In this document: positions 26,098-36,122 of the stretch, in pieces
Numbering within the stretch: the stretch's first letter is position 1
Layout: each line of letters begins with the position of its first letter
Source of the DNA: an uncultured Lactobacillus sp.
GTDB lineage: Bacteria; Bacillota; Bacilli; Lactobacillales; Lactobacillaceae
NCBI GenBank assembly: GCA_946479925.1
Contig: CAMLHK010000004.1
Location: forward strand, 34,035 to 98,034
Direction: 5' to 3'
DNA length: 64,000 nucleotides
Program-made: the position numbers and the translations under genes
The notes under the pieces: model-generated
The model's input: the letters and a program-made list of their open reading frames with translations, nothing else
The model's database searches: none
Told to the model about the DNA's origin: nothing

Positions 26098-26820
26098 TTA
26101 ATTAATGTTACTAAAATAATCCTGCAGCTTCTCTAAAGCTTCATGCGCTATCAAGCATTTGCCATTAATGCGCACACGAGCCATTTCACTAGCTTTAACT
26201 TTAATACCATATTCATTTGCAATGGCCCATGCATCCGCCGGCTTTATTTCCAAGTAATCTTGATCAGTAAAGATTAACTCTAAGTAAAATTTGCCGCGTT
26301 CAAAATAAAGACTGGAAGCCAAATCGTCTGCTTGAAGGCTATCCGCCAGTTCAACTACCTGATTAAGGTCATTAAAACTATATGCCTGCTTTTTTTGCAG
26401 TTTCCAAAACTCTTTTTTCACCTTGGGGTGACCAGAAATTGCAGAACCAGTTGATTCGTCTTTATCGCTTTCATCTTCCTCAGGTGCTAAATCGAGAAAA
26501 GACTTACGAGCATCATTCCTCTTTTTACTGTTGTCAGTAAAATCATTATCAAATAACTGGGCCAGGTTATTCTGATCTTTGGCCGTAACTTTAGTGATGA
26601 GTAAATCAAGCCCACCATTATTAGGCATTACTTGAAAAGTAACAGGTGCATCTTGACTAAAAGAATGATCCGTATCAATTTCATCTAAAATTGAATAAAA
26701 GAAATGCTGGATTTTATTTTTATCACCCAGTAAATCCAAAACTTTAAGACCACGATTTGCTAATTCTTGTTTACCTATTCTCACGCGAATCGTATTTTTG
26801 TTTATATGATCTACTTGCAT
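26098..26820 (-). CDS. mecA: Adaptor protein MecA
   Basis: 240 residues. The N-terminal substrate-recognition part (MQVDHINKNTIRVRIGKQEL; FFYSILDEID) and the C-terminal ClpC-binding domain (LADSLQADDLASSLYFERGKFYLEL) are both present, joined by an acidic linker. MecA presents substrates, such as ComK in Bacillus, to ClpCP. A GGAGGTGAG site lies before the ATG. It forms the spx-mecA-coiA series but with a terminator on each side, so it is probably monocistronic. Confidence 0.93.
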   Translation of the reverse strand: MQVDHINKNTIRVRIGKQELANRGLKVLDLLGDKNKIQHFFYSILDEIDTDHSFSQDAPVTFQVMPNNGGLDLLITKVTAKDQNNLAQLFDNDFTDNSKKRNDARKSFLDLAPEEDESDKDESTGSAISGHPKVKKEFWKLQKKQAYSFNDLNQVVELADSLQADDLASSLYFERGKFYLELIFTDQDYLEIKPADAWAIANEYGIKVKASEMARVRINGKCLIAHEALEKLQDYFSNIN

Positions 26821-26872
26821 GAGTTCTCACCTCCATCAGATGCTTTGTTCTATTGTAGCGTACTTTACTCAT

Positions 26873-26913
26873 AAAATAAAAGCGTTAGTTTAAAAAACCA
26901 ACGCTTTTATTTT
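26873..26913 (-). terminator. Terminator of spx
   Basis: A perfect 14-bp stem (26873-26886 with 26900-26913) with T-rich flank on the minus strand, directly after the spx stop. Confidence 0.85.
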
Positions 26914-26926
26914 AAACTTACCTGAT

Positions 26927-27325
26927 TTATAAGTCAGCTATCTTTTGCATTTCTTCAAGTTCGAGACGGCGTACTTTTCTAGGTAAAAAGCGCCTAATCT
27001 CATCTTCATTATATCCAACCTGTAAACGACGGTCATCCATAATAATAGGACGTCTTAACAAACTTGGATTCTTTTCTACCAGATCAAGCAATTGATCAAT
27101 TGACATGTCATCCAGATTAACTTTAAGTTGCTGAAATGCTCTTGAACGAGTTGAAATAATTTCTTCGGTACCATTTTCAGTCATGCGCAAAATTTGCAAC
27201 AATTCATCTTTTGTTAACGGTTCAGAAAAAATATTTCTTTCCTTAAAAGGAATGTCGTGCTTCTTTAACCAGGCCTTCGCTTTACGACAAGATGTACAGC
27301 TTGGAGAGATATATAAATTTACCAT
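26927..27325 (-). CDS. spx: Transcriptional regulator Spx
   Basis: 132 residues from the ATG at 27323-27325 ([19 protein letters not shown]), preceded at proper distance by GGGAG; a GTG nine bases upstream lies too close to that site. It has the ArsC-like fold with the redox CxxC (Cys10-Cys13) and the conserved [22 protein letters not shown]-terminal block ([10 protein letters not shown]). Spx binds the RNA polymerase alpha subunit and turns on thiol-stress genes; its turnover is through SpxH and ClpXP, the adaptor being encoded nearby. Confidence 0.94.
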   Translation of the reverse strand: MVNLYISPSCTSCRKAKAWLKKHDIPFKERNIFSEPLTKDELLQILRMTENGTEEIISTRSRAFQQLKVNLDDMSIDQLLDLVEKNPSLLRRPIIMDDRRLQVGYNEDEIRRFLPRKVRRLELEEMQKIADL

Positions 27326-27472
27326 ATATTTCACGCTCCCTTAATTAGTATCTATATAATTATATCATACTACTTCCTTTTTGTAAGTAGTTTTTTCAAC
27401 TAATTTTATTATTATAGTATCTTTTAAACGTGAATATTCTGTGAACTTTTTATCAAGAAAAAATAAAGAAAT

Positions 27473-27512
27473 AAAAAAGAATACATAATCTTTTGCTAAT
27501 GTATCCTTTTTT
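27473..27512 (-). terminator. Terminator of ptsHI
   Basis: A 14-base stem with one mismatch (27473-27486 with 27499-27512) ending in a T run on the minus strand just after ptsI. Confidence 0.75.
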
Positions 27513-27520
27513 TATTATTA

Positions 27521-29254
27521 TTAGTTATTTACTTTCTTCATTAAGTCACTAACCAATTTCTCATTTTCTTCAGCAGTTTCTGAAACATAACAAGCTTTAT
27601 TGGCTAATTCCTTAATATCTGCAGTATTGAGCTTCTTCATTAAGCTTCTAATACGCAAAATTGAAGTAGCACTCATTGAGTACTCGTCTAAGCCCATTGA
27701 AAGCAAAATTGGAAACATGGTACTGTCTCCGGCAGCTTCGCCGCACATGCCACACCAAATGTTGTTTTCATGTGCTGCATCAATCGTGTGCTTAATTAAA
27801 CGCAAAACAGATGGGTTTGCCGGTTGATAAAGGTAAGAAACATTATCATTGCCCCTATCAGCAGCCATTGTATATTGAATTAAGTCATTAGTACCAATTG
27901 AGAAGAAATCAACTTCTTTAGCAAATTGATCAGCTAAAACTGCAGCAGCTGGAACTTCAATCATCATTCCCACTTCTAAGTTCGAACCAATCTTAACGCC
28001 TTTTGTAACTAACTTGTCTTTTTCTTCACCCAAAATTGCTTTAGCCTTGCGCAACTCATTCAGAGTACCAATCATTGGGAACATAATGCCTAACTTGCCA
28101 TAAGCTGATGCACGCAATAAAGCACGAAGCTGTGTCCGGAAAATCTGTTCATTTTGAAGTGAGAGTCTAATGGCACGCACACCTAAGAAAGGGTTCATTT
28201 CTTCTGGTAAATCCCAATAATCAAGGTGCTTGTCACCACCAATATCCATGGTTCTGATAATTACCTGCTTACCATGCATACCTTCAATGACTTTCTTATA
28301 GGCTTCAAATTGCTCATCCTCAGTTGGGAAGTCCTTTGAATCCATATATAAGAATTCGGTTCTGTAAAGACCAACAGCTTCAGCACCATTATCGTTTACA
28401 CCCTTCATGTCATTTGGTGTACCAATATTAGCAGTAATTGTAAACTTTTTACCGTCTGCAGTAACTGAAGGCTCGTTCTTTAATTTTTCCCATTCAGCTT
28501 TTTGCTGCAAAAAGTCAGAACTCTTTTGTTGATATTCAGCAACTTGACTGTCAGTAGGCTTAACTACTACATCACCGCTTAGACCGTCAACAGCAATCGT
28601 GTCGCCGTTTTCAACATCCTTGGTAATTGAATCAGTACCTACAACTGCTGGCAATTCAAGTGAACGCGCCATGATAGCAGAGTGTGCTGTTCTTCCGCCA
28701 ATATCAGTAACAAAGCCCTTAACAAATTTTTTATTAAGTTGGGCAGTATCACTAGGAGTTAAATCATGAGCAACCACAATAACTTCGTGATCAATGGCAG
28801 CTGGGTTTGGTAATTCCTTACCCAGCAAGTGAGCCATAATTCTCTTAGAAACATCGCGCACATCGGCTGCACGTTGCTGCATATATGTGTTATCAGTCAT
28901 TCCTTCAAAAATACTGATAAACTTTTGTGCAGTTTCGTCAAGAGCAGCTTCACTGTTAACTTTTTGTTCCTTGATTTCGTTTTCAATGGCACCAGTAAAT
29001 TCAGGATCGTTCAAGATCATAAGGTGAGCTTCAAAGACTTGAGCTTCGTCTTCACCTAAACTCTTCTTTGCACTATCACGAATTTTTTCAACTTCAGTAG
29101 TTGATACTGAAATTGCCTTCTTATAGCGTGCTAACTCACTTTCAACATCGCTAACTGTAGATTTTGAAAATGAAAGATCAGGTTCAACCAAGAGATAAGC
29201 TGGTGCTACAGCAATACCATCACTAGCAGCAATTCCTTTTAATGTCTTGGTCAT
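27521..29254 (-). CDS. ptsI: Phosphoenolpyruvate-protein phosphotransferase (PTS enzyme I)
   Basis: 577 residues, full family length. The swivelling phospho-His domain has [21 protein letters not shown] with the active His (about 191), and the PEP-binding barrel has [14 protein letters not shown] and the [14 protein letters not shown] signature with CGEAAGD near the end. It takes phosphate from PEP and passes it to HPr. The ATG overlaps the ptsH stop by one base, giving tight coupling. Confidence 0.97.
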   Translation of the reverse strand: MTKTLKGIAASDGIAVAPAYLLVEPDLSFSKSTVSDVESELARYKKAISVSTTEVEKIRDSAKKSLGEDEAQVFEAHLMILNDPEFTGAIENEIKEQKVNSEAALDETAQKFISIFEGMTDNTYMQQRAADVRDVSKRIMAHLLGKELPNPAAIDHEVIVVAHDLTPSDTAQLNKKFVKGFVTDIGGRTAHSAIMARSLELPAVVGTDSITKDVENGDTIAVDGLSGDVVVKPTDSQVAEYQQKSSDFLQQKAEWEKLKNEPSVTADGKKFTITANIGTPNDMKGVNDNGAEAVGLYRTEFLYMDSKDFPTEDEQFEAYKKVIEGMHGKQVIIRTMDIGGDKHLDYWDLPEEMNPFLGVRAIRLSLQNEQIFRTQLRALLRASAYGKLGIMFPMIGTLNELRKAKAILGEEKDKLVTKGVKIGSNLEVGMMIEVPAAAVLADQFAKEVDFFSIGTNDLIQYTMAADRGNDNVSYLYQPANPSVLRLIKHTIDAAHENNIWCGMCGEAAGDSTMFPILLSMGLDEYSMSATSILRIRSLMKKLNTADIKELANKACYVSETAEENEKLVSDLMKKVNN

Positions 29255-29520
29255 TATTCAGCTAAGCCCTCTTTTTTCATAGTCTCTGAAATAGCGTTAA
29301 TTGCATCTTTTTCGTCGTCGCCACTAGCACTGATAGTAACATCAGCATTTTTGCCAACACCAAGTGACATAACACCCATAATTGACTTTAAATTAACTGA
29401 CTTACCATTGTATTCCAAATTGATATCTGAACCAAATTTAGAAGCAGCTTGTACTAGCAATGTAGCTGGACGAGCATGAATACCTGTTTCTGCAACAACA
29501 TGAAAATCGCGTTTTTCCAT
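29254..29520 (-). CDS. ptsH: Phosphocarrier protein HPr
   Basis: 88 residues. The PTS site is GIHARPAT with His15, and the regulatory serine site is [13 protein letters not shown] with Ser46, the target of HPr kinase that makes HPr a CcpA co-repressor. First gene of the ptsHI operon; a GGAG ribosome site precedes the ATG. A cre-like palindrome lies about 100 bases upstream. Confidence 0.97.
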   Translation of the reverse strand: MEKRDFHVVAETGIHARPATLLVQAASKFGSDINLEYNGKSVNLKSIMGVMSLGVGKNADVTISASGDDEKDAINAISETMKKEGLAE

Positions 29521-29616
29521 TATATATATCTCCTTTTAATTCAAAAAATCAAAACGGTAGTAAATACCTATTCGCTTACTTAGACTATCATTTTTTTGTG
29601 AATTAGACAACATAAA

Positions 29617-29630
29617 TGTAACAGTTTACA
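29617..29630. promoter_or_regulatory. cre-like palindrome upstream of ptsHI
   Basis: TGTAACAGTTTACA is a near-perfect palindrome with CcpA-site outer arms but an A/T-shifted centre in place of CG. It lies upstream of a weak minus-strand promoter candidate (TTGTCT-N17-TAGTCT), a position compatible with CcpA activation. Confidence 0.35.
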
Positions 29631-29633
29631 TCA

Positions 29634-29816
29634 TTAAACTTCAGATTTTGATTTTGAGTAAATTATTTTACCACCTCGCAATGCTTTCCCTGTAATATTT
29701 TGCCTTTTTTCAAAGGACCTCAATGCTGCTTGAAATTCAAAAGCATTTTTTGGCTCAACTTCAAAGTGATCGAGTTCGCCATTCGCTAATTGCACCAGAA
29801 TTTTTTGAAAATCCAA
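29634..29816 (-). CDS. Small hypothetical protein, about 60 residues
   Basis: An open frame of 60-64 residues with no recognised family (DFQKILVQLANGELDHFEVE; ends KALRGGKIIYSKSKSEV). There is no ATG; TTG at 29814-29816 with a GTGGTG site before it, or one of two GTG codons upstream, would start it. The glutamate/lysine pattern and predicted helix look protein-like rather than random, and the gene fills the gap between clpE (divergent) and ptsH. Moderately supported only. Confidence 0.5.
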   Translation of the reverse strand: MDFQKILVQLANGELDHFEVEPKNAFEFQAALRSFEKRQNITGKALRGGKIIYSKSKSEV

Positions 29817-29917
29817 AATTATCACCACTTTTTAGTCAATTTTATTTATGCAATCATCTGATCTTGCACCAATATTTTATCATATTAGCGTTACTTACAA
29901 ATAATAAGATTCAGGTT

Positions 29918-29944
29918 TTAGCACTTGATTATTGCGAGTGCTAA
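29918..29944. promoter_or_regulatory. CIRCE element (HrcA operator) at clpE
   Basis: The arms TTAGCACTT and GAGTGCTAA are separated by exactly nine bases; the CIRCE consensus arms are TTAGCACTC and GAGTGCTAA, so only one base differs. The element lies inside the clpE promoter, so HrcA would repress clpE directly. Confidence 0.9.
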
Positions 29945-29953
29945 TTATATAAT
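29925..29953 (+). promoter_or_regulatory. clpE promoter
   Basis: -35 TTGATT (29925-29930), a 17-base spacer and a perfect -10 TATAAT (29948-29953). The right CIRCE arm fills the spacer. Confidence 0.75.
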
Positions 29954-29985
29954 TTAGTAAACTGATATGAAAGGCGGTAATACAA

Positions 29986-32190
29986 TTGCTTTGTCAAAAC
30001 TGTCAAAAACGACCAGCTTCCATTCATCTTTTTGCGAAGGTTAACGGACAAAGTCGTGAAATTAATTTATGTGGACAATGTTATCAACAACTTAAACAAC
30101 AAGGAAATATTAATATGAACAATGATAATAACGACTTCTTTGGTGATTTCAGCGACCTGTTTAATTACAACGGCAATGCGGGAAATCCAGGGGACCCCAG
30201 AATGGGCAATGGGAATCCAGGAAACGTCAATAACGGCAACAATGGTGCTGGGGGCGGACGCTCACTGCTTGATCAGTATGGAACCGATCTTACTGCTCTA
30301 GCAAGAAAAGGTAAAATTGACCCAGTTATTGGACGCGATAAAGAAATTGCTCGTGTCATTGAAATCTTGAATCGCAGAACAAAGAACAACCCTGTTCTAA
30401 TCGGTGAAGCCGGTGTCGGTAAGACTGCTGTAGTTGAGGGCTTAGCCCAGCAAATTGTCGACGGTTCGGTACCGGCCAAGCTGCAAGATAAAAGAATAAT
30501 ATCACTAAACGTAGTTTCTTTAGTTCAAGGTACAGGCATTCGGGGTCAATTTGAACAACGAATGCAGCAATTACTTAAAGAAGTACAAGGCCATGATGAT
30601 ATCATCCTCTTTATCGATGAAATTCACGAAATCGTTGGTGCAGGCAATGCCGAAGGTGGAATGGATGCAGGCAACATTATTAAACCCGCTCTTGCTCGTG
30701 GTGACCTGCAACTCGTTGGTGCTACCACATTAAAAGAATACCGGGAAATTGAAAAAGACTCTGCTCTGGCAAGAAGATTCCAGCCCGTTGATGTTAAAGA
30801 ACCTTCTGTTGCAGAAACAATCCGTATTTTAAAGGGTATTCAAAAGCGCTACGAAGATTATCACCATGTTCACTATACTGATGATGCTATTAAGGCAGCA
30901 GCAGAATTATCTGAGCGTTACATTCAAGACCGCTTTTTACCTGATAAAGCCATTGACTTGTTAGATGAAGCAGGTTCAAGAATGAACCTGACAATTCCTT
31001 ACGTCGACAAAGAAAAAATGAAGGAACGAATTGATGCGGCTCAGAAATTAAAACAAGAATCCCTCAAGAATGAAGATTATGAAAAAGCTGCATACTACCG
31101 TGACCAAATCGAAAAATATAACAAGATGAAGGATCAAAAGGTTGATCCGGACAAATCTCCTATTATTACCAGCAAGATCATGAACAAGATTGTTGAAGAA
31201 AAAACTGGCATCCCTGTTGGTGATTTACAAAAGCAAGAAGAAAACCAGTTGCAAAACTTGGCACCAAATCTTAAGGCACACGTTATTGGTCAAGATAAAG
31301 CAGTCGATAAACTGGCTCGTGCAATTCGGCGTAACCGTATTGGCTTTAATAAATCCGGCAGACCTATCGGCTCCTTCCTCTTTGTGGGACCGACTGGTGT
31401 AGGTAAAACCGAATTAGCTAAACAACTGGCTCGGCAAATGTTTGGTTCAGAAAATGCCTTAATTCGCTTCGATATGTCAGAATATATGGAATCATATTCT
31501 GTTTCCAAGTTAATTGGTTCAGCACCTGGTTACGTCGGTTATGAAGAAGCCGGACAACTAACAGAACGAGTAAGACGTCACCCATACAGTTTGATTTTAC
31601 TTGATGAAATTGAAAAAGCTGATCCAGCTGTTATGAATCTTTTCTTACAGATTTTAGATGATGGCCGCTTAACTGATTCTCAAGGTAGAACTGTATCATT
31701 CAAGGATACGATTATCATCATGACCTCTAATGCTGGTCAAGGCATTAAGAACACCAGTGTTGGTTTCACTGCTGAAAATTCTGCAGCTCAACCAGATTCC
31801 GCCAGAAGTTCAATGAGTCAATTCTTTAAGCCAGAGTTTTTAAACCGGTTGGATGATGTGATTGAATTCAACGAACTGACTAAGGATGACTTAATAAAAA
31901 TTGTTAATTTAATGCTTGACGATGTAAATAGCATGGTTAAAAACCAAGGAATGCAAATTAACGTTACCGAGGATGCTAAAAAGAAATTAGTTGATGAAGG
32001 ATATAGTCCTGATATGGGCGCAAGACCATTGCGTAGAACCATTCAGGAAGAAATTGAAGATAAAGTTGCTGACTATAAACTTGATCATCCTGCAGTAAAG
32101 AATTTGTTGGCAAGTGTTTCTGAAGATAAGATTGTTATCAGTGAAGATGAGAATACTATTAATTCAGCAAATGACACAACTAATATTTAA
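29986..32190 (+). CDS. clpE: ATP-dependent Clp protease ATP-binding subunit ClpE
   Basis: 734 residues from a TTG start with an AAGGCGG site ten bases upstream. An N-terminal zinc finger with two CxxC pairs (CQNCQK; CGQCYQ) marks ClpE. A Gly/Asn-rich linker follows, then AAA-1 (Walker [14 protein letters not shown]), a UVR-type coiled insert ([17 protein letters not shown]), and AAA-2 ([32 protein letters not shown]). It unfolds damaged proteins for ClpP. Under HrcA/CIRCE control here instead of CtsR. Confidence 0.96.
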   Translation: MLCQNCQKRPASIHLFAKVNGQSREINLCGQCYQQLKQQGNINMNNDNNDFFGDFSDLFNYNGNAGNPGDPRMGNGNPGNVNNGNNGAGGGRSLLDQYGTDLTALARKGKIDPVIGRDKEIARVIEILNRRTKNNPVLIGEAGVGKTAVVEGLAQQIVDGSVPAKLQDKRIISLNVVSLVQGTGIRGQFEQRMQQLLKEVQGHDDIILFIDEIHEIVGAGNAEGGMDAGNIIKPALARGDLQLVGATTLKEYREIEKDSALARRFQPVDVKEPSVAETIRILKGIQKRYEDYHHVHYTDDAIKAAAELSERYIQDRFLPDKAIDLLDEAGSRMNLTIPYVDKEKMKERIDAAQKLKQESLKNEDYEKAAYYRDQIEKYNKMKDQKVDPDKSPIITSKIMNKIVEEKTGIPVGDLQKQEENQLQNLAPNLKAHVIGQDKAVDKLARAIRRNRIGFNKSGRPIGSFLFVGPTGVGKTELAKQLARQMFGSENALIRFDMSEYMESYSVSKLIGSAPGYVGYEEAGQLTERVRRHPYSLILLDEIEKADPAVMNLFLQILDDGRLTDSQGRTVSFKDTIIIMTSNAGQGIKNTSVGFTAENSAAQPDSARSSMSQFFKPEFLNRLDDVIEFNELTKDDLIKIVNLMLDDVNSMVKNQGMQINVTEDAKKKLVDEGYSPDMGARPLRRTIQEEIEDKVADYKLDHPAVKNLLASVSEDKIVISEDENTINSANDTTNI

Positions 32191-32203
32191 AGACGTCATT
32201 TTT

Positions 32204-32238
32204 AAGCATGATTATTGCAAAATATAATAATCATGCTT
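32204..32238 (+). terminator. Terminator of clpE
   Basis: A perfect 13-bp stem (32204-32216 with 32226-32238) followed by TTTTTATT, 14 bases after the clpE stop. Confidence 0.85.
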
Positions 32239-32315
32239 TTTATTAAAGAAAAAAGTTTAGTTTAGTTGTATACTTAAATTAAAAAAAGAACTACTAGAAG
32301 AAACGGGTGAAATCC

Positions 32316-32597
32316 ATGCATTTAATAGATGTAACCAATAGTTATAAGGACCTAGTTCACAGTCAACTAAATACGACCAACGTAAATTATGTCAAAGTTT
32401 ACTCTCTAGGCAATACCTCCGTTATCTACACCGAAAGTGATAAAGCAATCGGAATTGTCTTGGAAAATCACAATCGTCGTGTTCGTAAAGATGAAACGAA
32501 CTTTGTTATTAAGCGACTTGTTAAAGAAAAAAATCCTTCATATATGTTGACATTTGATAAAAGTCAGCATGTAATTGAAATCCATATTGACAAATAA
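32316..32597 (+). CDS. DUF1827 family protein
   Basis: 93 residues from the ATG at 32316 (MHLIDVTNSYKDLVHSQLN); a GTG nine bases upstream is closer to the ribosome site and less likely. The sequence matches the DUF1827 family, small soluble proteins of lactobacilli and streptococci commonly encoded next to clpE; function unknown. It is separated from clpE by a terminator, so it probably has its own promoter. Confidence 0.75.
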   Translation: MHLIDVTNSYKDLVHSQLNTTNVNYVKVYSLGNTSVIYTESDKAIGIVLENHNRRVRKDETNFVIKRLVKEKNPSYMLTFDKSQHVIEIHIDK

Positions 32598-32623
32598 AAA
32601 AACTGGCTTAAAGCCAGTTTTTT
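32597..32623. terminator. Bidirectional terminator between DUF1827 gene and prfC
   Basis: A short GC-containing stem around ACTGGCT/AGCCAGT with A and T runs on both sides; it overlaps the end of the left gene and abuts the end of prfC. Confidence 0.75.
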
Positions 32624-32625
32624 GT

Positions 32626-34197
32626 TTACAGTTTTTCAGTCAGTTTAACATCTGGATATTTATCCTTGAAAAAACGCTCTGCAAATTGATTTTCAAACAA
32701 GAATAGCGGTTGGCCATAACGGTCTTTTACTAGTAGATTTCGACTGTTAGCCATAGCCGGATCTAGCTGCTCAGGGTCAATCCAGCGTGCTACTCTGTGA
32801 CCAATATTAGTCATTTCAACATCAGAATTATATTCATTTTTCATTCTGAATTTAAAGACCTCAAATTGCAGTTGCCCAACAGCACCCAAGATATACTCAT
32901 CAGTCTGATAATTCTGGTATAACTGAATTGCACCTTCTTGAACTAATTGAACCATACCTTTATGAAATGATTTCTGTTTCATTACGTTCTTAGCAGTAAC
33001 TCGCACAAAGAGTTCAGGAGTAAATTCTGGCAGTGGCGGATAAACCACTTTATGTTTGCCAGCATAAATACTGTCACCTATTTGGAAATTGCCAGTATCA
33101 TACAAACCAACAATATCTCCTGCTACCGCATCTGAAACCTGCATTCTCTCACTAGACATAAATTCAGTAGCATTGTTGAGACGAATTGGTTTACCAGTGC
33201 GAGCCAAAGTTACATCCAGTCCCTTTTTAAACTCGCCGCTGCCAATACGCACAAAGGCAATCCGATCACGGTGGTGTGGATTCATATTAGCTTGAATTTT
33301 AAACACAAAACCAGAAAATTCTTCATTATCAGGAGCTAAGTCTTCAGTGTCGTTAACTTTATGACCAGCTGGTGCAGGAGCCATTTTAACAAAACTCTGC
33401 AAAAAAGTTTCAACCCCAAAATTAGTTAAAGCGGAGCCAAAGAATACTGGTGTCTGATCGCCTTGAGCAATTTTTTGTAAGTCAAATTGATTTCCAGCTT
33501 CTTTAATTAAGTAAATTTCTCCCAGAGTATCCTGAAACTGCGGATTTTGACTAAATGGTTCACTAGCCGGCAGTTTACCGTCTTTATCTAGAGGCAAAAA
33601 GCGATCAGGACCATCCTTGCGATACATTTCAACCTGATTATGAGCAATATCATATAATCCCTGTAAAGTTTGACCTGAACCAATTGGCCAATTCATAGCC
33701 ACACCTTCGATGCCAAGTAAGTCTTCCAGTTCAGCAATCAAATCAAGTGGTGGTCTACCATCACGGTCCAATTTATTCATAAAGGTAAAGATAGGAATGC
33801 CTCTTTGCTTCACGACCTTAAATAATTTTTTGGTTTGCGGTTCAATACCTTTAGCTGAATCGATCACCATGACCGCTGAGTCAACCGCCATTAAAGTCCG
33901 ATAGGTATCTTCCGAAAAATCTTCATGTCCCGGGGTATCAAGAATGTTTATTCTTTTTCCCTGATATTCAAATTGCATGACGGAGCTGGTAACCGAGATA
34001 CCACGTTGCTTTTCAATTTCCATCCAGTCACTAGTAGCATAATGACCACTTTTGCGGGCTTTAACTGTCCCCGCGCTGCGAATTACACCACCAAAAAGAA
34101 GCATTTGCTCCGTAATCGTAGTTTTCCCGGCATCAGGGTGCGATATGATAGCAAATGTTCTTCTCTTATTTACTTTATTCAACAGTTCGTTACTCAT
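32626..34197 (-). CDS. prfC: Peptide chain release factor 3
   Basis: 523 residues, full length. GTPase motifs [13 protein letters not shown] (G1), [13 protein letters not shown] (G3) and [11 protein letters not shown] (G4) are intact, followed by EF-G-like domains II and III. RF3 recycles RF1/RF2 from the ribosome after peptide release. Its ATG overlaps the stop of the upstream CBS-domain gene, indicating a two-gene operon. Confidence 0.96.
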   Translation of the reverse strand: MSNELLNKVNKRRTFAIISHPDAGKTTITEQMLLFGGVIRSAGTVKARKSGHYATSDWMEIEKQRGISVTSSVMQFEYQGKRINILDTPGHEDFSEDTYRTLMAVDSAVMVIDSAKGIEPQTKKLFKVVKQRGIPIFTFMNKLDRDGRPPLDLIAELEDLLGIEGVAMNWPIGSGQTLQGLYDIAHNQVEMYRKDGPDRFLPLDKDGKLPASEPFSQNPQFQDTLGEIYLIKEAGNQFDLQKIAQGDQTPVFFGSALTNFGVETFLQSFVKMAPAPAGHKVNDTEDLAPDNEEFSGFVFKIQANMNPHHRDRIAFVRIGSGEFKKGLDVTLARTGKPIRLNNATEFMSSERMQVSDAVAGDIVGLYDTGNFQIGDSIYAGKHKVVYPPLPEFTPELFVRVTAKNVMKQKSFHKGMVQLVQEGAIQLYQNYQTDEYILGAVGQLQFEVFKFRMKNEYNSDVEMTNIGHRVARWIDPEQLDPAMANSRNLLVKDRYGQPLFLFENQFAERFFKDKYPDVKLTEKL

Positions 34198-35069
34198 TAA
34201 GTATTTTGTTCTTCCTTCTTCTTAGGTTTTTCTTCTGGCACAGTCAACAAAACCGTCATTAATCTGGAACGCATCATTCTTCTAGTAGTCAATACCATGC
34301 CATTATCCAATTTGACAGATAACTTTTCACCTTTTGCCGGTATTATGCCTAACTTTGTAATCATATAGCCGGCAATAGTGTCAACATCTTCCATTTCCAG
34401 ATCGGTGCCGAATTGCTCGTTAAATTCATCAAGAGGCATTTTACCATATATCACATATTTGTTAGGGGCAATTTGGTGAACCAGAACTTCCGTCTGATCC
34501 ACCTCATCATCAATATTACCCACTATTTCCTCAATTATATCCTCAATGGTTGCAAGCCCGACAACTCCACCATATTCATCCGTTAAAATAGCCAATTGCT
34601 GCTGAGTTTGTTGCATCTCTACTAAAAGTTCTCTGAGCTCCGTTGTTTCCGGTGCAAAAAGTGGCGGATTCATGACATCATCATAAGTAATATTATCAAA
34701 GCCCTTTTCCCATGCCTTACGCAAGACAGTCCGAATATGAATAATACCTACTATTTTGTCTTTATCACGTCGATAAACCGGTATTCTGGAATATGGTTCA
34801 CGCAGTATTTCTTTAAGATGGTCCTGCAAACTTTCCTGGCAATCTACCATGAAAGCATCAATTCGCGGCACCATTACCTCACGTACCATCCGTCCCTGAA
34901 AATCCAAAACTGCATTTAACATTGTAAATTCATTGTCACTAAGCTTTTTGTGCTCGTGTAAATTAGCAATTTCTGTAATTAAGTGCTCTCTTGTTTCTTC
35001 ATCATTTGTAGGGGAAAATTTATTTTTGAAACGCTCAAATAAATTCCCCTTGTCGGGGTCGCTAGCCAT
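34197..35069 (-). CDS. CBS-pair/CorC_HlyC domain protein (TlyC-like)
   Basis: 290 residues: two CBS repeats ([40 protein letters not shown]) and a C-terminal CorC/HlyC transporter-associated domain ([20 protein letters not shown]). There is no DUF21 membrane domain, so it is the short soluble form, like CorC or TlyC, linked in other bacteria with magnesium or cobalt efflux. It precedes prfC, coupled by overlap. Confidence 0.88.
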   Translation of the reverse strand: MASDPDKGNLFERFKNKFSPTNDEETREHLITEIANLHEHKKLSDNEFTMLNAVLDFQGRMVREVMVPRIDAFMVDCQESLQDHLKEILREPYSRIPVYRRDKDKIVGIIHIRTVLRKAWEKGFDNITYDDVMNPPLFAPETTELRELLVEMQQTQQQLAILTDEYGGVVGLATIEDIIEEIVGNIDDEVDQTEVLVHQIAPNKYVIYGKMPLDEFNEQFGTDLEMEDVDTIAGYMITKLGIIPAKGEKLSVKLDNGMVLTTRRMMRSRLMTVLLTVPEEKPKKKEEQNT

Positions 35070-35168
35070 TTTATTGCTCTCTTTCTTAAAATAACGTATT
35101 AAATACCAACATTATATCATGTACGCACACAATATGTTAGAATAGCACGTAAGAAATGAGGTTATCCC

Positions 35169-35630
35169 ATGAAAAAAAGTCATGTCATACTTGTTTTTAC
35201 ATTCTTACTGTTAATTCCTTATCTGTGTAGTCTAACCATTATTGGTATTGGCTATGATGCATTAGTTTTGCATTCAGCTGATCTTTTCCGGACCACCATT
35301 GGCGCTATTGTTGGTGCTTTAATTATGTCTGCCATCAAAGCTACAATTCAAAGACCAGTAGATTTATTAGCGGTTGAAATAGACGATGGTTTATTAAAGC
35401 AGTTATTACGCTTTTTCAGTATTAGAAGACGCTATTTTTTACAAATTGCTAATGTCATCTTAGATTTTATTCTTTGTTTTGCTGCCACTTTTGTGGTGCG
35501 TGAATTTCTAACCCTTGATCAAATTGTGGGTAAATCTGTTGGAATTGTGATGCTGATTATGCTTTTATCAACTTGTCTTGGTGCATATGTTGAATACGAC
35601 AACTTATCAATTGACCCTAAACAACATTAA
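35169..35630 (+). CDS. Small integral membrane protein, unknown
   Basis: 153 residues with four hydrophobic segments (about 5-30, 43-60, 94-113, 120-142). A cytoplasmic loop RFFSIRRRYF is strongly basic and there is an acidic patch AVEIDDG. A GAGGTTATCCC stretch precedes the ATG. It is divergent from the CBS-domain gene. I do not recognise a family; a YlaH- or DUF-type membrane protein of lactobacilli is likely. Confidence 0.7.
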   Translation: MKKSHVILVFTFLLLIPYLCSLTIIGIGYDALVLHSADLFRTTIGAIVGALIMSAIKATIQRPVDLLAVEIDDGLLKQLLRFFSIRRRYFLQIANVILDFILCFAATFVVREFLTLDQIVGKSVGIVMLIMLLSTCLGAYVEYDNLSIDPKQH

Positions 35631-35634
35631 TTAT

Positions 35635-36114
35635 TTAATGACTGTCCTCAAGATATAATTCTTGGGTCAGTTTTTTTGTGGCAAAATTTAAAGTTTGCAC
35701 AACGTAAGGGGTTAAACTATCGCCGGGATTTTGATAAATTTTAATTCCTGTATCTGCCACAGTAGCTAAAAATTGTGAAATTACTATATTTAAGGGCTGA
35801 CTAAAAAAGGAAATATTCTGCTTATCCTTTTCCTCAACTGCCACTTGGGCTTCAGGCAAAACAAATTTCATTAAGCCTTTTGGAACTTCAACCTCGTTGG
35901 GTGCAATTATGCCATACCAATACATAAAATTTTCAGGTCCAAAAACAACCATATTGCTACGAGTATTAGTTAAATCATTCTTAGCGATAAAATCCTGAAA
36001 AACCTGATTTTGCTCCATTTCCATATTTGATTGATTAAAGGTTTTCTGTTCGTCCATCAATTGATCGGGAAAAGGACGACCAACAAAAGTTACTTTTTTC
36101 TGTAGTTTTTTCAT
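35635..36114 (-). CDS. Hypothetical protein downstream of recX
   Basis: 159 residues, soluble, no signal. The core NFMYWYGIIAPNEVEVPKGL then MKFVLPEAQVAVEEKD has the rhythm of GyrI-like or AraC effector-binding domains, in which a tryptophan- and tyrosine-lined pocket binds small molecules; this is a weak resemblance only. The start is coupled to the recX stop nine bases upstream, so both are probably made from one transcript. Function unknown. Confidence 0.7.
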   Translation of the reverse strand: MKKLQKKVTFVGRPFPDQLMDEQKTFNQSNMEMEQNQVFQDFIAKNDLTNTRSNMVVFGPENFMYWYGIIAPNEVEVPKGLMKFVLPEAQVAVEEKDKQNISFFSQPLNIVISQFLATVADTGIKIYQNPGDSLTPYVVQTLNFATKKLTQELYLEDSH

Positions 36115-36122
36115 AATTTCTC

